The position numbers and the translations under genes are program-made. This document shows positions 7,048 to 16,377 of a stretch of 62,596 nucleotides of DNA, one piece after another. This DNA is from Symploca sp. SIO2C1 (GTDB lineage Bacteria; Cyanobacteriota; Cyanobacteriia; Cyanobacteriales; Coleofasciculaceae). The stretch is taken from contig JAAHGL010000029.1 of the NCBI GenBank assembly GCA_010692635.1, positions 1-62,596 of the forward strand, read 5' to 3'. The first letter of the stretch is position 1; the number at the start of each line of letters is the position of its first letter. The notes under the pieces are model-generated. The model had not been told where the DNA came from and searched no databases. It was given only the letters and a program-made list of their open reading frames with translations.

Positions 7048-9309
7048 ATGAAAGCTAGTGAAGTTCTGAGGAGATATAAGGATGGTAGAAGAGACTTTAG
7101 CGGTGAGTGTCTCAGGGGTCAGTGTTTTAAGGGAGAGAACCTTGTTGATGCAGATTTTAGTGAAGCGGATATCCGGGGAGCTAATTTTACTAATGCCAAG
7201 TTGAGGGGTGCAAAGTTTTGTGGTATAGAGGCTGGATTGCAAAAGCGTTGGGCTGTATTCTTAGTAGCAGTCTCGTGGTTGCTGTCAGCACTGTCGGGGG
7301 TTTTTTCATTGTGGATTAGTGTTGCGGTAGTATTGGCATTCGACACTGATAATATCGCAAACTTAATCGCTGGCTTAGTCTCTATAATTGTTCTTGCAGC
7401 TTTCTTTACCATCACTATCCGCAAGGGTCTGGCCGCAGGTTTTGAAGCTGTCGCTGTTGCTGTCGGTGTCGCTGGAGCTGTCGGTATCATTCAAGCTGGA
7501 GCTGTTGCCATCGCTGTCACTGGAGCTGGAGCTGTTGCCATCGCTGGAGCTGTTACTGGAGCTGTTGTTGGAGCTATTGCTGTTACTGGAGCTGTTGCTG
7601 GAGCTGTCACTGGAGCTGTTGCTGTTGCTGTTACTGGAGCTGTTGCTGTTACTGGAGCTGTTGTTGGAGCTATTGCTGGAGCTGGAGCTGTTGCTGTCAC
7701 TGTTGCTGGAGCTGTCACTGGAGCTGTTGCCCTGCTCGGTGTGTACCTTGGCTGGCGTTCTCTGAAAGAGGATGAGAAAGATACTTGGATTCGTATCTTT
7801 GCGATCGCTTTTGCAGCGACAGTGGGTACTAGTTTTAGAGATGCTGACTTAACTGATGCTGATTTTACAGCAGCTAGGCTCAAGAGTGCAGATTTCAGAA
7901 GGGCTATCCTCTCCCGTACCTGCTGGCGCAATACCAATAAACTTGACTGGGCTAGACCTGGAAAGAGTTACCTTCAGGATAACAAAGTGCGGGAATTGGT
8001 TATTACAGGTGATGGACAGAACCAGAAATATGACCTCTTAGACTTGAGGGGTATTAATTTGCAGGGAGCTAATCTGGTTGATGCTGACTTTACAGGCTCA
8101 GTACTGATGGATGGGACGTTGCAGGGAGCTAACTTAACGGATGCTGTTTTGATTGGAGCTGACCTCAACAGAACCAACCTACAGGATGCCAATTTGTCTA
8201 GAGTAAAGCTTAAGCAAGCACAGCTAGATGCCACTGACTTAACTGGAGCTACTCTTACTGGAGCCTTTATTGAAGATTGGGGTATTACGACTACTACCAA
8301 GCTGAACGGGGTGAAGTGTGATTATGTTTTTATGCGCTTACCCACTCAGGAAGATCCTGGCCCTCGTCGCAAGCCAGATAACCGGAATAAGAACTTTGCT
8401 GAGGGTGAATTTGTTGATTTTATTGCCCCAATGGTACTGACTCTTGACTTGTACCATAACCAAGTTGATGACCCTCGCTTGATTGCTTACGCTTGGCAAA
8501 AGCTAGTAGAAGAAAACCCAGAGGCTCAGTTAGAAATTGTCTCAATGGAGAAGCGAGGAATGAACCTTGACAAATTATTGATGAGAGCTAGGACAACTCC
8601 TAATGCTGATCACTCCCGACTGAATGCTGAGTATTTTAATACTTATGAATTCCTAAAAACTTTGCCAACAGAGGCAGTAATGCCACTTTTAGTGGAAAAA
8701 GATAATAGTATTCGTCAGCTTTCTGAATTGGTAGGTGCTGCCATCAGCCGTCCTGGACTTTATGCACAGAACTTTCATAATCAAGGAGATACTATGCCTG
8801 ATCAAAGTAGCGAGATCAAAATTAGTGGTGTAACTGGTAGCAAAATTAGTGGTGTAGCTGGTGGTGAAAGCACCGCTGTAGCTGGTGGTGAAAGCACCGC
8901 TGTAGCTGGTGGTGAAAGCACCGCTGTAGCTGGTGAGAATCTGACTGGTGTAGCTGGTGGTGATATTAGTGGGACGGTTACTAATACGATTAACCAGTTG
9001 AGTGAGTCAAAATCACCAGAAGCTCCAACCTTAGCTGACTTACTCAAAAAGCTACAAAGGGCGATCGCAAGTCAAGATTCTGGCTTGAGCGAGAAAGATC
9101 AAAAGAAGGCACTGAAGCACTTGGATATTATCGGTAAGTTAGGAATAGATCCGAATAACTCTAACTTACAAGAAATGGCTGAAAATGCTTTGGATGCTTT
9201 ACCTACAATTCTCAAGCGGGGAGCTGGGTTAATAGAGTTTATCCAAAATCATTTTGATATTGAACTTGATGAGATTCTCGACAATATCCAAAGCTTTTTA
9301 AACTTTTGA
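7048..9309 (+). CDS. Membrane pentapeptide-repeat protein with GAV-rich hydrophobic tract
   Basis: About 753 residues. Order of parts: a short pentapeptide block (about 20-62, FKGENLVDADFSEADIRGAN); hydrophobic helices (about 70-130); an extraordinary tract of repeated GAVAVTGAV units (about 135-235) encoded by a near-triplet minisatellite; a second pentapeptide block (about 265-410, LQGANLVDADFTG); a conserved region FVDFIAPMVLTLDLYHNQ; three exact VAGGESTA repeats (8854-8925); and a helical C-terminus. The pentapeptide blocks should form right-handed beta-helices. The GAV tract should be membrane-embedded. The ATG at 7048 overlaps the stop of a 10-codon leader; an alternative TTG lies at 7045. 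It is cargo after the tail block; its role is unknown. Confidence 0.7.
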   Translation: MKASEVLRRYKDGRRDFSGECLRGQCFKGENLVDADFSEADIRGANFTNAKLRGAKFCGIEAGLQKRWAVFLVAVSWLLSALSGVFSLWISVAVVLAFDTDNIANLIAGLVSIIVLAAFFTITIRKGLAAGFEAVAVAVGVAGAVGIIQAGAVAIAVTGAGAVAIAGAVTGAVVGAIAVTGAVAGAVTGAVAVAVTGAVAVTGAVVGAIAGAGAVAVTVAGAVTGAVALLGVYLGWRSLKEDEKDTWIRIFAIAFAATVGTSFRDADLTDADFTAARLKSADFRRAILSRTCWRNTNKLDWARPGKSYLQDNKVRELVITGDGQNQKYDLLDLRGINLQGANLVDADFTGSVLMDGTLQGANLTDAVLIGADLNRTNLQDANLSRVKLKQAQLDATDLTGATLTGAFIEDWGITTTTKLNGVKCDYVFMRLPTQEDPGPRRKPDNRNKNFAEGEFVDFIAPMVLTLDLYHNQVDDPRLIAYAWQKLVEENPEAQLEIVSMEKRGMNLDKLLMRARTTPNADHSRLNAEYFNTYEFLKTLPTEAVMPLLVEKDNSIRQLSELVGAAISRPGLYAQNFHNQGDTMPDQSSEIKISGVTGSKISGVAGGESTAVAGGESTAVAGGESTAVAGENLTGVAGGDISGTVTNTINQLSESKSPEAPTLADLLKKLQRAIASQDSGLSEKDQKKALKHLDIIGKLGIDPNNSNLQEMAENALDALPTILKRGAGLIEFIQNHFDIELDEILDNIQSFLNF
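7435..7735 (+). repeat. In-frame GGAGCTGTT minisatellite
   Basis: Degenerate tandem units built from GGAGCTGTT, GCTGTTACT and GCTGTCACT fill about 300 bp inside the pentapeptide-repeat gene and encode the hydrophobic GAV/TGAV tract. The periodicity is a multiple of three, so copy-number change keeps the frame. Long open shadows in other frames are a by-product of this repeat. Confidence 0.8.
8854..8925 (+). repeat. Three exact 24-bp tandem repeats
   Basis: GTAGCTGGTGGTGAAAGC plus ACCGCT repeated three times without a mismatch, encoding VAGGESTA x3 near the C-terminus of the pentapeptide protein. Exact identity suggests recent expansion. Confidence 0.85.
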
Positions 9310-9555
9310 GGTGGCCTGACAAGAAATGAAAGATGTTTGATAATGCTTACCCTTTAGCAAGAATTTCTTTTCGGAAAATTACTACAACCTATTTAGAGCA
9401 TGTAAGTGGCCATTGAGAAGGTAAAGCTATTCGTTGTTTAATCTCAATGATACTAATGCCCAGCCTATGGTTCGTGATTGCTAGCTAGTACGCCTGCAAT
9501 GTATTTAGCAGCCAAACTCAACAAAGACTAGATTCATTCAACAAGGACAAATATC
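9310..9555. promoter_or_regulatory. Leader of the RTX gene with module shared with 6707-6775
   Basis: The stretch 9389-9459 repeats the 6707-6775 module with a few mismatches (AAGCTATTCGTTGTT, then ATCTCAATGATAC and AATGC). It lies about 100 bp before the RTX start, as the other copy lies before the pentapeptide gene. I infer a common regulatory or leader element; no clear -10/-35 pair is visible. AAGGA at 9544-9548 serves as the RTX ribosome site. Confidence 0.4.
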
Positions 9556-12500
9556 ATGGTTACTCCCAAGTTCAATTTTGAGCAATCTCTTAATCAACTT
9601 ATTGAAGATGGTGGTAAGACTCGTGTAATTTTTATAAATGGTGGCCCTTTTGGGGGATTTTCTGGAATTGAAGGGGCTTGGAATCTTTTGGATCAGTCAC
9701 TAAAATTAAATTTTTCATCTTGGAAGCCAGACTCACCAATCAACAAAGGTTCAGTTTGGTTTAATCCTGTAGTAAATCTTAATGAAACTCATTTTTGGTT
9801 TGATTTTCATGTAAAAGTAATTTCAGCAATTTTTAACGCAGCTGTAAATGCTGTGATTCAGGAAGTAGAAGATTATATCACTTCATTTGGTACTGATCCC
9901 ATTGAGCCATTGGCAAGTATTTGGCAAACATTGACTAACATTGATGATCCTTTGAGTTTACCTCAATTAGCACTTTCTAGTCCACCTTTAATGGACTATG
10001 TTATTTCTCATATAACAATTCCTAGCATACTTGATGCACTAGGTAGCGATGCAAAAGAATTGGCAATTCAGTATTTTACAGAAGACACATCTGCTAGTTT
10101 TAAAGTTAACCAAAAGTGGATAGAAGGGGATGAGCCAATAAAAGAATGGAGTAGCTCATCATCAAACAATTCAGTTATTTTTATTCCAAACTCTCAAGGA
10201 AATTTTTTTGTTGAAGATGGCTTAAAGGATTTGGAGGATAACGGTAATAATGTTAATTTTTCTCGTATTAAAGTTATTGCAACAGCTTCGGAAACCAAGT
10301 ATGCTGCTTTGCAAGGTGATTATCCTACGAAGGAAATCAAGGCACCAAATGATCCATTTCTAACATTGCAAGCCGATTTATCGCTTTTTTCAAAGATAAA
10401 TCAATTGTTTCAATTTGGCTCTCAAGTTTGGCAAATGGGTATTGAAAATGCTTCCAAAGAACACAATTTTCCAGACAATTATGTTAACCACCCAGAACTG
10501 ATTAGCGGATTTAAAGATATAGTTTACGAACTCCACCCGAAAGGCTTCTACTTTCCTAAAGGCACTACTTCCTCTACAGGCACTAATGACGATGATTGGA
10601 TTAAGGGTAGTGGGACACTAGACGGAGGTGGCAGAAATGACGTTTTGCGCGGCAACGATAGTGATGATACTTTAATCGGTGGTGAAGGTTATGACTTGTT
10701 AGATGGAGGAGAAGGAAAAGATACTGCTGATTACTCTAGCAGTTCCAACAGCATTGAAGTTTCGGCAGAAAAAATTGGCGACTCTGATGTTTACAAAGTC
10801 AAAGATGGTTTTGGCACAGTAGACACTCTGGGCAACATCGAAGTTATCAGCGGTTCGGAACAAGATGACACGATGACTGGAGGTGAGTACAGCGATATCT
10901 TCCACGGTCAAGGAGGTAATGATCTATTCTTGGGACAAGGCGGAGATGATGAATTCCTTGGTGGTGCAGGCAATGACCAAGGATATGGTGGAGACGGTAA
11001 TGATACTCTTTCCGGTGGTAGTGGAGAAGATACTCTTCTTGGTGGAGAAGGTGATGATGAGTTAAACGGTGGAGACGGTAATGATGACTTAAAAGGAGAG
11101 AGTGGTAATGATACTCTATCTGGTGGTAGTGGAGAAGATACTCTTCTTGGTGGAGAAGGTGATGATGAGTTAAACGGTGGAGACGGTAATGATGACTTAA
11201 AAGGAGAGAGTGGTAATGATACTCTATCCGGTGGCAGTGGAGAAGATACCCTCCTTGGTGGAGACGGTGATGATGAGTTAAACGGTGGAGACGGCAATGA
11301 TGAATTAAGAGGAGAGATTGGTAATGATACTCTTTCCGGTGGCAGTGGAGAAGATACTCTTCTTGGTGGAGACGGTGATGATGAGTTAAACGGTGGAGAC
11401 GGCAACGATGAATTAAGAGGAGAGAGTGGTAATGATATTCTCTCCGGTGGCAGTGGAGAAGATACCCTCCTTGGTGCAGATGGTTATGACTTTCTTAACG
11501 GAGAAGCAGGTAACGATCACCTTGAAGGAAATTTAGGTAACGATACCATACTAGGAGGTACAGGAAGCGATACCCTTTTTGGTCAAGAAGATAATGATGA
11601 ACTGTATGGTGATGCTGATGCAGATATTCTGTACGGTGGTATTGGCAATGATTACCTTGATGGCGGTACAGAAAATGACTACCTCGAAGGCAACTCTGGC
11701 GACGATATTCTACTAGGAGGTGCAGACAATGATACCCTCTACGGTGGCACAGGCGATGATCAGTTGTTTGGAGAATCGGGAGATGACTTTTTAGTAGGAG
11801 AACAAGGCTACGACTTAATCGACGGTGGTTCTGAGATTGATACCGTCAGTTATCACAACTCTCCTGGTAGCATTATTACCAGCCAACAGTTTATCTTTGA
11901 CAATCTCCCCATCGGTGACCTTGCCAATAGTACTGTTCCCGGTTCCTTCCAAAATGTTATTCTCGCGGACAACTTCCCCATCGATATTTCCCTTCCTAAT
12001 GGCGTTGTAGTTAATATTGATGAAACTCAAGGCTATATCAACGATGCCATCGGCAACATTATCAACGGCACTTCCCTAATTAACCCCTTCAATTACTATA
12101 CTGACCTAGAACCTGATTTTGCGATCGCGGCGGGTTCTGCAATCGATGGCTTCGGTACAATTGATACTCTCCGCAACCTAGAAAATATTATTGGTTCAGC
12201 TTTCAATGATGTTCTGATTGGCAATAGTGGCGACAATTCCATTTCTGGTTTAGATGGTGATGATCTCCTGATTGGCAATGCTGGAAATGATTTCCTCGAT
12301 GGCGGTAATGGTATCAATACCGTTAGCTACCGCCGCGATCAGGGAGATGTTACTGTTAACTTGCTAACAGGTTTAGCTAATGATGGCTGGGGTGGCAATG
12401 ATACACTGCTGAATTTCACCCATGTTGTTGGTGCAGATCTTGGCAACGACCACATAATAGGCAATGCTAGCAATAATATCCTTACCGGAGGCGGTGGCGA

Positions 12501-15500
12501 TGATATTCTGGAAGGCGATTTAGGAAATGACAGCCTCTATGGAGAAATAGGAGATGATTATATTGTCGGTGGTTTCGGTCAGGATGAACTCTACGGTAAC
12601 GAAGGACAAGATATCATTTGGGGAGACCTAGAAGGTGACCCTGATACCGGAGATAATGACTACATCCGAGGTGGAGATGGTGATGATGAGATCCATGCAG
12701 GGGGTGGTGATGACTTAGTTGCTGGTGACAGTGGTGCTGGTAACGATAGTATTTGGGGTGATGCGGGCAATGATACCCTCGAAGGGGGTGCAGGTGATGA
12801 TACTATCCGAGGAGGAACCGGCAATGATAGCTTGTACGGTCAAGGAGAAAATGACCACCTGTTTGGAGACGAAGGGGAAGATTATATAGAAGGTAATACC
12901 GGCGATGACATCCTAGAGGGTGGTGATGATAATGACTTTCTTGATGGTGGAACCGGCAATGACGTCCTAAGTGGTGATGCCGGGGATGATGAACTCTATG
13001 GCCGCCTGGGGGATGATACTTTAAATGGAGGCACTGGTCAAGATAACCTGTTTGGAGAAGCAGGTAATGACCTCCTCAATGGTGATGCCGGTGAAGACAA
13101 CCTCTATGGTGCAGAGGGTGATGATATTCTCAACGGCGGTGACAACAATGACTTCCTTGATGGTGGCACTGGCAATGATCAAATAAGTGGCGATGCTGGA
13201 GATGATGAACTCTATGGTCGCCTGGGGAATGATACTTTAAATGGAGGCACTGGTGAAGATAACCTGTTTGGAGAAGCAGGCAATGACCTCCTCAATGGTG
13301 ATGCCGGTGAAGATAACCTTTATGGTGCAGAGGGTGATGATATTCTCAACGGCGGTGACAACAATGACTTCCTCGATGGTGGTACTGGCAATGACCACAT
13401 GAGTGGTGATGCTGGGGATGATGAACTCTATGGTCGCCTGGGGAATGATACTTTAAATGGAGGCACTGGTGAAGATAACCTGTTTGGAGAAGCAGGCAAT
13501 GACCTCCTCAATGGTGATGCTGGTGAAGACAACCTCTATGGTGCAGAGGGTGATGATATCCTCAACGGCGGTGATGATAATGACTTCCTCGATGGTGGAA
13601 CTGAAAACGACCAAATAAGTGGTGATGCCGGAGATGATTTACTCTATGGTCGCTTGGGGGATGATACTTTAAATGGAGGTACTGGTCAAGATAACCTTTT
13701 TGGAGAAGAAGGTAATGACAGCCTCAGTGGTGGTGACGGTGAAGATAACCTCTATGGTGCAGAAGGTGATGACTTCCTGGATGGCGGCACAGGGAATGAC
13801 TCGTTAGATGCAGCCGAAGGAGATGACTCTCTCTACGGTGGAGACGGTAACGACACCCTCGACAGTGGCATTGGCAACGACATTCTCTCCGGTGGAGACG
13901 GCAATGATATTTTAGAAGCTGACACTGGAGACGACTACCTCGACGGCGGTGCAGGGGATGATATCCTCAATGCAGGAGAAGGAGACGATGTTGCCGCAGG
14001 AGGAGATGGCAATGACCAAATTGAAGGAGGCGACGGCAGCGACTACCTGGATGGCGGTGCAGGCAATGACCAAATTGCCGCTGGTACAGGGGATGATGTT
14101 CTCACTGGCGGCGATGGTAAAGATACTCTCACCGGTGATCAAGGAAATGATGAACTCACTGGCGGTGATGGCGACGACTCCTTAGATGGTGGTGACGGTG
14201 ACGATATTCTGGATGCCGGTGCAGGGAATGATATAGTAATCGGCGGTGCAGGAGATGATGAACTCTATGGCGGGGATGGCAATGATTCCCTCGATGGAGG
14301 AGATGGCAACGACTTGATTGACGGTGGTGACGGCATTGACGAAGTTAGCTTTGAAACCTCCACCGTGGGAGTACGGATCAATCTCGATGACCATAACAGT
14401 TATCAGCATCATGACCAAAAACATGGCAAAGATAAGTACTCCCTGGATATTACCAATCCAGAACCGGAATTTGCCCTTAATCCCAGTGAAGTTTACGATG
14501 AACTCGGTTCTAGCGATATCCTCAGGAATATCGAACATATCATTGCCTCCAATCATAATGATGTGGTGATGGGGAATGCCAAGAATAACTGGATTCGTAC
14601 CCTAGGTGGTGATGACTTTATCGCTGGTCACGCTGGTAAAGATACTATAGAGGGAGGAGCCGGAATTGATACCGTTAGCTATCAGTGGGATAATAATGGG
14701 GTTAATGTTGACCTCTCTCGCGATCGCGCTACGGATGGCTACGGTGATCGAGACACCCTAATTGAGATCGAGAATATCATTGGTTCGGAAAAGGATGACC
14801 AAATCAAAGGGGATGAGCAAGACAATGTTCTGATTGGTGTCGGTGGCGATGATAGCATCAAAGGAGGAGCCGGAGACGATGAAATTTCTGGTGGTAAGGG
14901 AGACGATACCCTACAAGGTAATCAAGGTAATGATACCCTGTTCGGACATAAAGGGAGCGATCGCTTATTAGGACAGGAAGGAGATGACCATCTTTGCGGT
15001 GGGGAAGGTAACGACTCTCTGCATGGTGGCATTGGTCATGATACTCTGCAAGGAGGTGATGGGGATGACTCCCTACGAGGTAATGAAGGGGATGATTCCC
15101 TAGAAGGCAACGATGGTAATGATAGCCTCTATGGTCATCAGGGAGCAGATACCCTCTACGGAGGTTACGGTAATGACCGTATCGAAGGTAACGAAGACGA
15201 GGATTTACTCCACGGTGGAGCTGGTCACGATACCCTGTTGGGGGGTACGGAAGATGATACCCTAGAAGGCGGACGAGGCAATGACATCCTTAAGGGTGGA
15301 GATGGGGATGATCTTATCTACGGTGAAGCAGGGGATGATACCCTGGATGGTAGCTACGGTGATGACTTTCTAAGTGGCGGTGCTGGTAATGACCATATTG
15401 AAGGAGATAATGGCCGGGATACCCTAATCGGTGCCGCCGGTGATGATATCCTCAAAGGAGGTACTAACGATGATACCTTAGATGGGGGTGCTGGTCGAGA

Positions 15501-16302
15501 CCAACTAATCGGTGGCACCGGTGAAGATACCCTGGATGGTGGTGCTGCGGATGATACCCTAGATGGTGGTTCCGGTAATGATAACCTCGAAGGTGGCTCC
15601 GGTAATGATACTCTCCTAGGACAATCTGGTCATGACTCCCTTAACGGTGGCTCCGGTAATGACAGCCTCGAAGGGGGTTCCGAGGATGACACTCTGATGG
15701 GTGGCACTGGTAATGACACCCTCTACGGCAATCAAGACAAGGATATCCTCGAAGGTGGTATGGGTCATGACTTCCTCGATGGTGGCTCCGGAGATGATAC
15801 CCTGACAGGAGATGCGGGCAACGATGAGTTGTACGGCGAAAAAGGGGAAGATATGCTCGATGGCGGTTCCGGGGAAGACATCCTCAAAGGAGGAGACAAT
15901 GGGGATATTCTACTCGGTCAATCGGGAGCAGATCATCTAGAAGGTGACGGAGGCAATGATGAACTCTTTGGAGGTACCGGCAATGACTTCCTCTCTGGAG
16001 GAGATGGGAACGATTGGATTGATGGTGGTACAGGTCAAGATACCATTGAAGGAGGACAAGGTGCAGACATCTTTGTTACTACCTTTGGTCAAGGTCTAGA
16101 TCTTATCAGTGATTTCCAAGTTGGTGTAGACTTATTCGGTTTGTCTAATGGACTAACATTCGACCAACTCTCTATCAATCAAGGCACAGGTTCTTCAGAA
16201 AGCGACACCTTTATCAATGTTGTTGCCACGGGAGAAACCCTAGCTTCTTTGACTAATATCCAGGCTGATACCTTAACCGACGATAGCTTTACTATAGTTT
16301 AA
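9556..16302 (+). CDS. Giant RTX (hemolysin-type calcium-binding) repeat protein
   Basis: 2248 residues. Residues 1-340 are a unique N-terminal domain that I do not recognise (VIFINGGPFGGFSGIEGAWN). From about 345 to 2150 the chain is dense GGxGxDxLx nonapeptide repeats, which bind calcium as parallel beta-rolls outside the cell. The C-terminus (ADIFVTTFGQGLDLISDFQ ... DSFTIV) is the usual type I secretion end, so export by an ABC/MFP/TolC system encoded elsewhere is expected. Two segments are duplicated at DNA level: about four units of 108 bp (11,000-11,470) and about four of 216 bp (12,940-13,760). Adhesin, surface layer or toxin are all possible; no protease or lipase motif was seen in the N-terminus. 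Its place between tail and integrase genes suggests cargo. Confidence 0.88.
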   Translation: MVTPKFNFEQSLNQLIEDGGKTRVIFINGGPFGGFSGIEGAWNLLDQSLKLNFSSWKPDSPINKGSVWFNPVVNLNETHFWFDFHVKVISAIFNAAVNAVIQEVEDYITSFGTDPIEPLASIWQTLTNIDDPLSLPQLALSSPPLMDYVISHITIPSILDALGSDAKELAIQYFTEDTSASFKVNQKWIEGDEPIKEWSSSSSNNSVIFIPNSQGNFFVEDGLKDLEDNGNNVNFSRIKVIATASETKYAALQGDYPTKEIKAPNDPFLTLQADLSLFSKINQLFQFGSQVWQMGIENASKEHNFPDNYVNHPELISGFKDIVYELHPKGFYFPKGTTSSTGTNDDDWIKGSGTLDGGGRNDVLRGNDSDDTLIGGEGYDLLDGGEGKDTADYSSSSNSIEVSAEKIGDSDVYKVKDGFGTVDTLGNIEVISGSEQDDTMTGGEYSDIFHGQGGNDLFLGQGGDDEFLGGAGNDQGYGGDGNDTLSGGSGEDTLLGGEGDDELNGGDGNDDLKGESGNDTLSGGSGEDTLLGGEGDDELNGGDGNDDLKGESGNDTLSGGSGEDTLLGGDGDDELNGGDGNDELRGEIGNDTLSGGSGEDTLLGGDGDDELNGGDGNDELRGESGNDILSGGSGEDTLLGADGYDFLNGEAGNDHLEGNLGNDTILGGTGSDTLFGQEDNDELYGDADADILYGGIGNDYLDGGTENDYLEGNSGDDILLGGADNDTLYGGTGDDQLFGESGDDFLVGEQGYDLIDGGSEIDTVSYHNSPGSIITSQQFIFDNLPIGDLANSTVPGSFQNVILADNFPIDISLPNGVVVNIDETQGYINDAIGNIINGTSLINPFNYYTDLEPDFAIAAGSAIDGFGTIDTLRNLENIIGSAFNDVLIGNSGDNSISGLDGDDLLIGNAGNDFLDGGNGINTVSYRRDQGDVTVNLLTGLANDGWGGNDTLLNFTHVVGADLGNDHIIGNASNNILTGGGGDDILEGDLGNDSLYGEIGDDYIVGGFGQDELYGNEGQDIIWGDLEGDPDTGDNDYIRGGDGDDEIHAGGGDDLVAGDSGAGNDSIWGDAGNDTLEGGAGDDTIRGGTGNDSLYGQGENDHLFGDEGEDYIEGNTGDDILEGGDDNDFLDGGTGNDVLSGDAGDDELYGRLGDDTLNGGTGQDNLFGEAGNDLLNGDAGEDNLYGAEGDDILNGGDNNDFLDGGTGNDQISGDAGDDELYGRLGNDTLNGGTGEDNLFGEAGNDLLNGDAGEDNLYGAEGDDILNGGDNNDFLDGGTGNDHMSGDAGDDELYGRLGNDTLNGGTGEDNLFGEAGNDLLNGDAGEDNLYGAEGDDILNGGDDNDFLDGGTENDQISGDAGDDLLYGRLGDDTLNGGTGQDNLFGEEGNDSLSGGDGEDNLYGAEGDDFLDGGTGNDSLDAAEGDDSLYGGDGNDTLDSGIGNDILSGGDGNDILEADTGDDYLDGGAGDDILNAGEGDDVAAGGDGNDQIEGGDGSDYLDGGAGNDQIAAGTGDDVLTGGDGKDTLTGDQGNDELTGGDGDDSLDGGDGDDILDAGAGNDIVIGGAGDDELYGGDGNDSLDGGDGNDLIDGGDGIDEVSFETSTVGVRINLDDHNSYQHHDQKHGKDKYSLDITNPEPEFALNPSEVYDELGSSDILRNIEHIIASNHNDVVMGNAKNNWIRTLGGDDFIAGHAGKDTIEGGAGIDTVSYQWDNNGVNVDLSRDRATDGYGDRDTLIEIENIIGSEKDDQIKGDEQDNVLIGVGGDDSIKGGAGDDEISGGKGDDTLQGNQGNDTLFGHKGSDRLLGQEGDDHLCGGEGNDSLHGGIGHDTLQGGDGDDSLRGNEGDDSLEGNDGNDSLYGHQGADTLYGGYGNDRIEGNEDEDLLHGGAGHDTLLGGTEDDTLEGGRGNDILKGGDGDDLIYGEAGDDTLDGSYGDDFLSGGAGNDHIEGDNGRDTLIGAAGDDILKGGTNDDTLDGGAGRDQLIGGTGEDTLDGGAADDTLDGGSGNDNLEGGSGNDTLLGQSGHDSLNGGSGNDSLEGGSEDDTLMGGTGNDTLYGNQDKDILEGGMGHDFLDGGSGDDTLTGDAGNDELYGEKGEDMLDGGSGEDILKGGDNGDILLGQSGADHLEGDGGNDELFGGTGNDFLSGGDGNDWIDGGTGQDTIEGGQGADIFVTTFGQGLDLISDFQVGVDLFGLSNGLTFDQLSINQGTGSSESDTFINVVATGETLASLTNIQADTLTDDSFTIV

Positions 16303-16308
16303 ATTCCT

Positions 16309-16373
16309 AAGAAACACATTTGGAAACTCTTGCCCAGCAAGGATTTGAGATTTTTACGAAAAATGTGTTTCTT
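16309..16373. terminator. 13-bp inverted repeat between convergent RTX and integrase genes
   Basis: AAGAAACACATTT (16309-16321) and its exact complement AAATGTGTTTCTT (16361-16373) flank 39 bases between two convergent genes. A bidirectional terminator is the simplest reading; a recombination site next to the integrase is an alternative. Confidence 0.45.
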
Positions 16374-16377
16374 TTGT

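Noticed and set aside
7119-7937. Long open frames on both strands across the GAV tract
   Set aside because: By-products of the near-triplet minisatellite in the pentapeptide gene; their Leu/Glu or Thr/Ala runs are pure repeat translation.
10908-11405. Long open frame on the minus strand inside the RTX gene (Pro/Ser-rich)
   Set aside because: Mirror of the GGxGxD repeats; composition follows directly from the plus-strand codons and there is no ribosome site.
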